Source: Tabrizicola_A sp964393035
GTDB taxonomy: Bacteria; Pseudomonadota; Alphaproteobacteria; Rhodobacterales; Rhodobacteraceae
Length of the DNA: 64,000 bases
Direction: 5' to 3'
Assembly: GCA_964393035.1 (NCBI GenBank)
Contig: CAYMRX010000002.1
Location: forward strand, 1 to 64,000
Made by a program: the position numbers and the translations under genes
Notes under the pieces: model-generated
The model's database searches: none
Seen by the model: only the letters and a program-made list of their open reading frames with translations
Told to the model about the DNA's origin: nothing
In this document: piece after piece, positions 61,330 through 64,000 of the stretch
Numbering within the stretch: position 1 is the first letter of the stretch
Layout: each line of letters starts with the position of its first letter

Positions 61330-61552
61330 CCCACAATATTAATTATTTGATTGATAAAGAAACATTTACCTTCAGGATTTACCCACCCCCAAGCGACCCC
61401 TTTTCCAAAATCAAACTGGTAAAAGCACGAGGCGTAGTGAACTGACATGTAAGAATGTCATCGCCGCGCCGAATCCATTCGAGTACTACCCGAACATATC
61501 ATGGTGGTATCACAGTCTGCTGGCTATATGCTCAAGGACCAATGAAGGTGGG
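61330..61552. other. AT-rich gene-free segment after tRNA-Ser
   Basis: About 220 bases with AATATTAATTATTTGATTG-type sequence and no coding frame. Its composition is unlike the surrounding core DNA, as is often seen next to tRNA integration sites, but there is no integrase or att repeat here. Confidence 0.4.
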
Positions 61553-62605
61553 ATGATGCTCCTGACTGCTGATGACTTTGAGCTGGAAGCAGGTCGGCGA
61601 CTTCCCTTGGACGTCTTCGCCTATCTGGCCGGCGGGGCGGGGCGGGAAATCACTTTGGCCCGCAACAGCGCCCAGTGGGACGAAATCGGGCTGATGCCGC
61701 GCCCTATGCGTGATCTGGCCGGAGGCACGGCGGCGCGGCAGATACTCGGTGCCGGACTGGCGTTTCCGGCGCTGGTGGCGCCGATGGCGTTTCAGCGGCT
61801 GGCCTGCCCGGAAGGCGAGGCGGCGATGCGGCTGGCGGCGGCGGCGCAGGGCATTGGGATGGTGCTGAGTTGTCAAACCTCGGTTGCCCCGGAAAACCTG
61901 CCACAAACGCCGGGGCCGCTTTGGTTTCAGCTTTATCTTCAGCCTGATCCGCAAGTCACGCGGGCCATGGCGGCGCGGGCTTTGGCGGCTGGCGCGGAGG
62001 CTTTGGTTGTCACGATCGACGCCCCCATCAACGGGCTGCGCAACCGCGAGGTCAGGGCGGGCTTTCACCTGCCAGAGGGCGTAGAGGCCGTGATGATGCC
62101 CCCGCCGCCACGACCGCCAGAGGGGCCAAGTCTGGTGTTCGACGGGTTGATGGCCATAGCGCCCGGATGGGCGGATCTGGCGGCCCTTTGTGCCGAAAGC
62201 CCGGTCCCGGTTCTGGCAAAGGGTGTGCTCCACCCGGACGATGCGACCTTGGCCGTTCAGGCCGGATGCGCGGGGGTGATCGTTTCAAACCATGGGGGGC
62301 GGGTGCTGGATGGGGCACCGGTTGCCAGTGATGTGCTGCCCGCGATCCGGGCGCAGCACCCCGGCCTGCCGATCCTTGCCGATGGCGGCATCCGGCAGGG
62401 CAGCGATATCTTCAAGGCCCTTGCCTTGGGCGCGGATGCCGTGCTGATCGGGCGCCCTGCCTTTTATGGGCTGGCGGTTGATGGCGCACGCGGGGCCAGT
62501 CAGATCCTGCGGCGCCTGCGAGAGGAGTTCGAAGTCACCATGGCGCTGTGCGGCTGCCGCACCCCCGATGAGATCGGACCCGAGGCGCTTTACTTGAAGC
62601 GATAG
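61553..62605 (+). CDS. FMN-dependent alpha-hydroxy-acid dehydrogenase (second type)
   Basis: 350 residues, shorter than the lldD-like protein and clearly a different subgroup. FAYLAGGAGREITLARN opens the barrel, FQLYLQPDPQVTRAM holds the substrate Tyr, VLAKGVLHPDDA the FMN-site Lys, SNHGGRVLDGAPVASD the catalytic His, and DGGIRQGSDIFKALALGADAVLIGRP the flavin phosphate site. There is no membrane loop. It lacks LldD's N-terminal features, so lactate, glycolate or mandelate-like acids are all possible. The start ATG 61553 has AAGGTGGG upstream. Its 3' end overlaps tonB on the other strand by 16 nt. Confidence 0.85.
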   Translation: MMLLTADDFELEAGRRLPLDVFAYLAGGAGREITLARNSAQWDEIGLMPRPMRDLAGGTAARQILGAGLAFPALVAPMAFQRLACPEGEAAMRLAAAAQGIGMVLSCQTSVAPENLPQTPGPLWFQLYLQPDPQVTRAMAARALAAGAEALVVTIDAPINGLRNREVRAGFHLPEGVEAVMMPPPPRPPEGPSLVFDGLMAIAPGWADLAALCAESPVPVLAKGVLHPDDATLAVQAGCAGVIVSNHGGRVLDGAPVASDVLPAIRAQHPGLPILADGGIRQGSDIFKALALGADAVLIGRPAFYGLAVDGARGASQILRRLREEFEVTMALCGCRTPDEIGPEALYLKR

Positions 62606-63408
62606 TTGAACGGGATCGACAGGTCGAACGGCCCCTGCCCCATGGAGCCGGGCGGGGCGGGCAGGCGATCAAAACCATCAATTACGGCCAAGGCCGCCGC
62701 ATCCAGACTTTCGTGGCCCGAGGAGTGTGTGACCTTGCGTTTCAACACGCGCCCATAACGGTCGAGGGTAAAGCCGACGATAACCTCCCCTGTCATTCGG
62801 GCCGCGCGGGCCGCCTTGGGGTAGGTCTTTGCCTCGGCGAAGGTCAGAACAAGAGACTTTTGCCACGCGGTGATCGCCGCCGTTTCTTCATCTGACAGGC
62901 CTTCCTCGGTGTCATCGCTTTGGCTTGCAGCGTCTTGGCCGGCCGAAGGGTCGGGGGATGCCGCGGTGCTGTCCGGCGTGCTTTTGTCCTTGGGTTCTTC
63001 CTTGATCTCGGTGGGAACTTCCGTGGCCTCTTTGCTGGCCTCGGGGTTCTCATCGGGGTTCGCCAGACGGAATTGCAGCTCTGGATCGGTGACCTGATAC
63101 GGGATTTGCGCCAGAAGCGGATCGTTCGAAGTCTTGGCGATTTCGGTCTTTTCCGGGCTGTCGAGGGCGGCTTGCGAATCATCGGCCGGCGCGCCGGTGG
63201 CCAGATCGGTTTCGGGGGCCGCCATCAGCATCTCCACCTCGGCCAGATCGATCAGCTCGCGCCCCTTCAATCCCAGCGTTTCGGGCAAGGGTGCCAGCGC
63301 AGGCGATTGCAGGGAATAGACCGCCAGAAGGCCATGCAGGCCAAGGCTGAGTGCAAGCCCAAGCCACAGGACACCACCGCTTTGCCGGTCAGGATAGGCA
63401 AGGCTCAT
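62590..63408 (-). CDS. tonB: Energy-transducer protein TonB
   Basis: 272 residues. An N-terminal membrane helix (GVLWLGLALSLGLHGLLAVYSL) with the buried His common to TonB, a long acidic/Pro-rich periplasmic spacer, and a C-terminal domain with TYPKAARAARMTGEVIVGFTLDRYGRVLKRKVTHSSGHESLDAAALAVIDGFDRLPAPP. TonB passes proton-motive energy to outer-membrane receptors. The spacer is more acidic (EIKEEPKDKSTPDST) than the classical Pro-Lys type. It overlaps the exbD end (ATGA). Confidence 0.9.
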   Translation of the reverse strand: MSLAYPDRQSGGVLWLGLALSLGLHGLLAVYSLQSPALAPLPETLGLKGRELIDLAEVEMLMAAPETDLATGAPADDSQAALDSPEKTEIAKTSNDPLLAQIPYQVTDPELQFRLANPDENPEASKEATEVPTEIKEEPKDKSTPDSTAASPDPSAGQDAASQSDDTEEGLSDEETAAITAWQKSLVLTFAEAKTYPKAARAARMTGEVIVGFTLDRYGRVLKRKVTHSSGHESLDAAALAVIDGFDRLPAPPGSMGQGPFDLSIPFNYRFK

Positions 63409-63881
63409 GGTGCGGCCGGGGCGGCGGCTGGTGGCACGGGCGCGATTTCTGCCGCATCCCCCATGGCTTGCTGATCTTCCAATCCGACAAGCCCGATCTT
63501 CAGATATCCGGCCCCGCGCATCCGGTTCATCACGGCCATCATCTCGCCATAGGGCACCGAGCGGTCAGCCGAGATATAAAGCCGCGTGTCGCGCTTGATG
63601 CTGGTGGCGATGTCCAACTCGAACGGCAGTTCGGCCAGAGTGATGGGGCGGTCACCAACCGAAAGGCTCAGATCGGCGTGAACGGTGACAAAGACAGGCT
63701 CACCCACCCGCCGCGCGGGTTTGGCCGTGGCGACGGGCAATTCGACATTCACATCCACCGTCGACAGCGGCGCCGCCACCATGAAGATGATCAGCAAGAC
63801 CAGCATCACATCAATGAACGGCGTGATGTTGATGTCGGATTGTGGCGCAAGATCATCGCCTTCGGAAAGCCGCACAGCCAT
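63405..63881 (-). CDS. exbD: Biopolymer transport protein ExbD
   Basis: 158 residues from ATG 63881 (GGAG upstream). A single membrane helix with the essential Asp (INITPFIDVMLVLLIIFMVAAP) precedes a periplasmic domain (VNVELPVATAKPARRVGEPVFVTV, LYISADRSVPYGEMMAVMN). It ends in a Pro/Ala-rich tail. With ExbB it uses the proton gradient to drive TonB. It overlaps tonB by 4 nt and follows exbB by 4 nt, an exbB-exbD-tonB operon. Confidence 0.93.
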   Translation of the reverse strand: MAVRLSEGDDLAPQSDINITPFIDVMLVLLIIFMVAAPLSTVDVNVELPVATAKPARRVGEPVFVTVHADLSLSVGDRPITLAELPFELDIATSIKRDTRLYISADRSVPYGEMMAVMNRMRGAGYLKIGLVGLEDQQAMGDAAEIAPVPPAAAPAAP

Positions 63882-63885
63882 GGGT

Positions 63886-64000
63886 TTACTCCGCCACGAA
63901 GTGCAGATGCGGATGCGCGGGCGCCGCCGCCTTGCGATCCAGATCGCGCGACAGGCTGCGTTCGACAAGGGCGACAGCATCAGTCAAGCGGGCGCGATGG
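63886..64000 (-). CDS. exbB: Biopolymer transport protein ExbB, C-terminal end only
   Basis: On the minus strand a frame runs from the window edge to a TAA at 63886-63888, encoding ARLTDAVALVERSLSRDLD followed by an Ala/Pro/His-rich tail. This agrees with the C-terminus of ExbB/MotA-TolQ-type proton channels. The rest of the gene is beyond the right edge. The assignment rests mainly on the position upstream of exbD. Confidence 0.6.
   Translation of the reverse strand, partial: HRARLTDAVALVERSLSRDLDRKAAAPAHPHLHFVAE

Noticed and set aside
61330..61552. An island attachment site downstream of tRNA-Ser(GCT)
   Set aside because: AT-rich but without an integrase, a partial tRNA copy or mobile-element genes nearby.

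Overview
The window looks like chromosomal DNA of an alphaproteobacterium of the Rhodobacter/Paracoccus group (Rhodobacterales). The support is the high GC content, a cytochrome c2-like gene beside an aa3 oxidase subunit I, the dacA-tmk-holB-tatD order, xyl genes under a ROK regulator, an RpiR-type regulator beside iolG, and recurrent short intergenic repeats. The left edge is a run of 53 C followed by an open frame with no start codon, so the left boundary is probably a contig end or an assembly artefact.

1-5281 is accessory DNA: a 5'-truncated outer-membrane beta-barrel protein, a tyrosine integrase cut off before its catalytic tyrosine, and a decayed IS21-type element (istA fused in frame to istB, istB also frameshifted). 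It ends at the 3' end of a tRNA-Ser(TGA) gene, which suggests the remains of an island integrated at that tRNA.

5.4-12.2 kb is a housekeeping run: SPOR lipoprotein, D,D-carboxypeptidase, tmk, holB, tatD, a metallo-beta-lactamase-fold hydrolase and an AEC transporter, several with overlapping start and stop codons. 12.2-17.8 kb (minus) is a polyamine-type ABC transporter operon ending in a ureohydrolase. 18.3-25.3 kb holds tRNA-Leu, lipB, a cytochrome c2-like gene, ctaD with an FNR-type box, yqeY and carA.

25.4-39.7 kb is a mixed region: a membrane GT2 enzyme, a GntR regulator, a HAD nucleotidase, a potassium channel with a zinc ribbon, a GNAT enzyme, an EEP-family hydrolase, a kinase/class-III PLP enzyme pair that looks like a phosphorylate-then-lyase module, a PuuD-type urate oxidase, hrpB and meaB.

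39.8-50.2 kb is a xylose locus (ROK regulator divergent from xylF-xylH-xylG-xylB-xylA). Its last two genes are unexpected: a Tat-exported vanadium haloperoxidase-family protein whose start overlaps the xylA stop, and an overlapping ASPIC/UnbV (CRTAC1) protein. An array of three perfect palindromes plus a terminator follows. 50.3-54.6 kb carries katG with divergent oxyR, then ychF. 54.6-64 kb carries a membrane sulfatase-fold protein, trpA, a MEKHLA-domain protein, two FMN alpha-hydroxy-acid dehydrogenases, an RpiR regulator/iolG pair with a GGAA-N6-TTCC site, tRNA-Ser(GCT), and tonB-exbD-exbB running off the right edge.

The most unusual items are the haloperoxidase/CRTAC1 pair coupled to xylA, the palindrome array after it, a REP-like element family, and the kinase/phospholyase-like pair. 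All functions are inferred from sequence motifs; no database search was possible.
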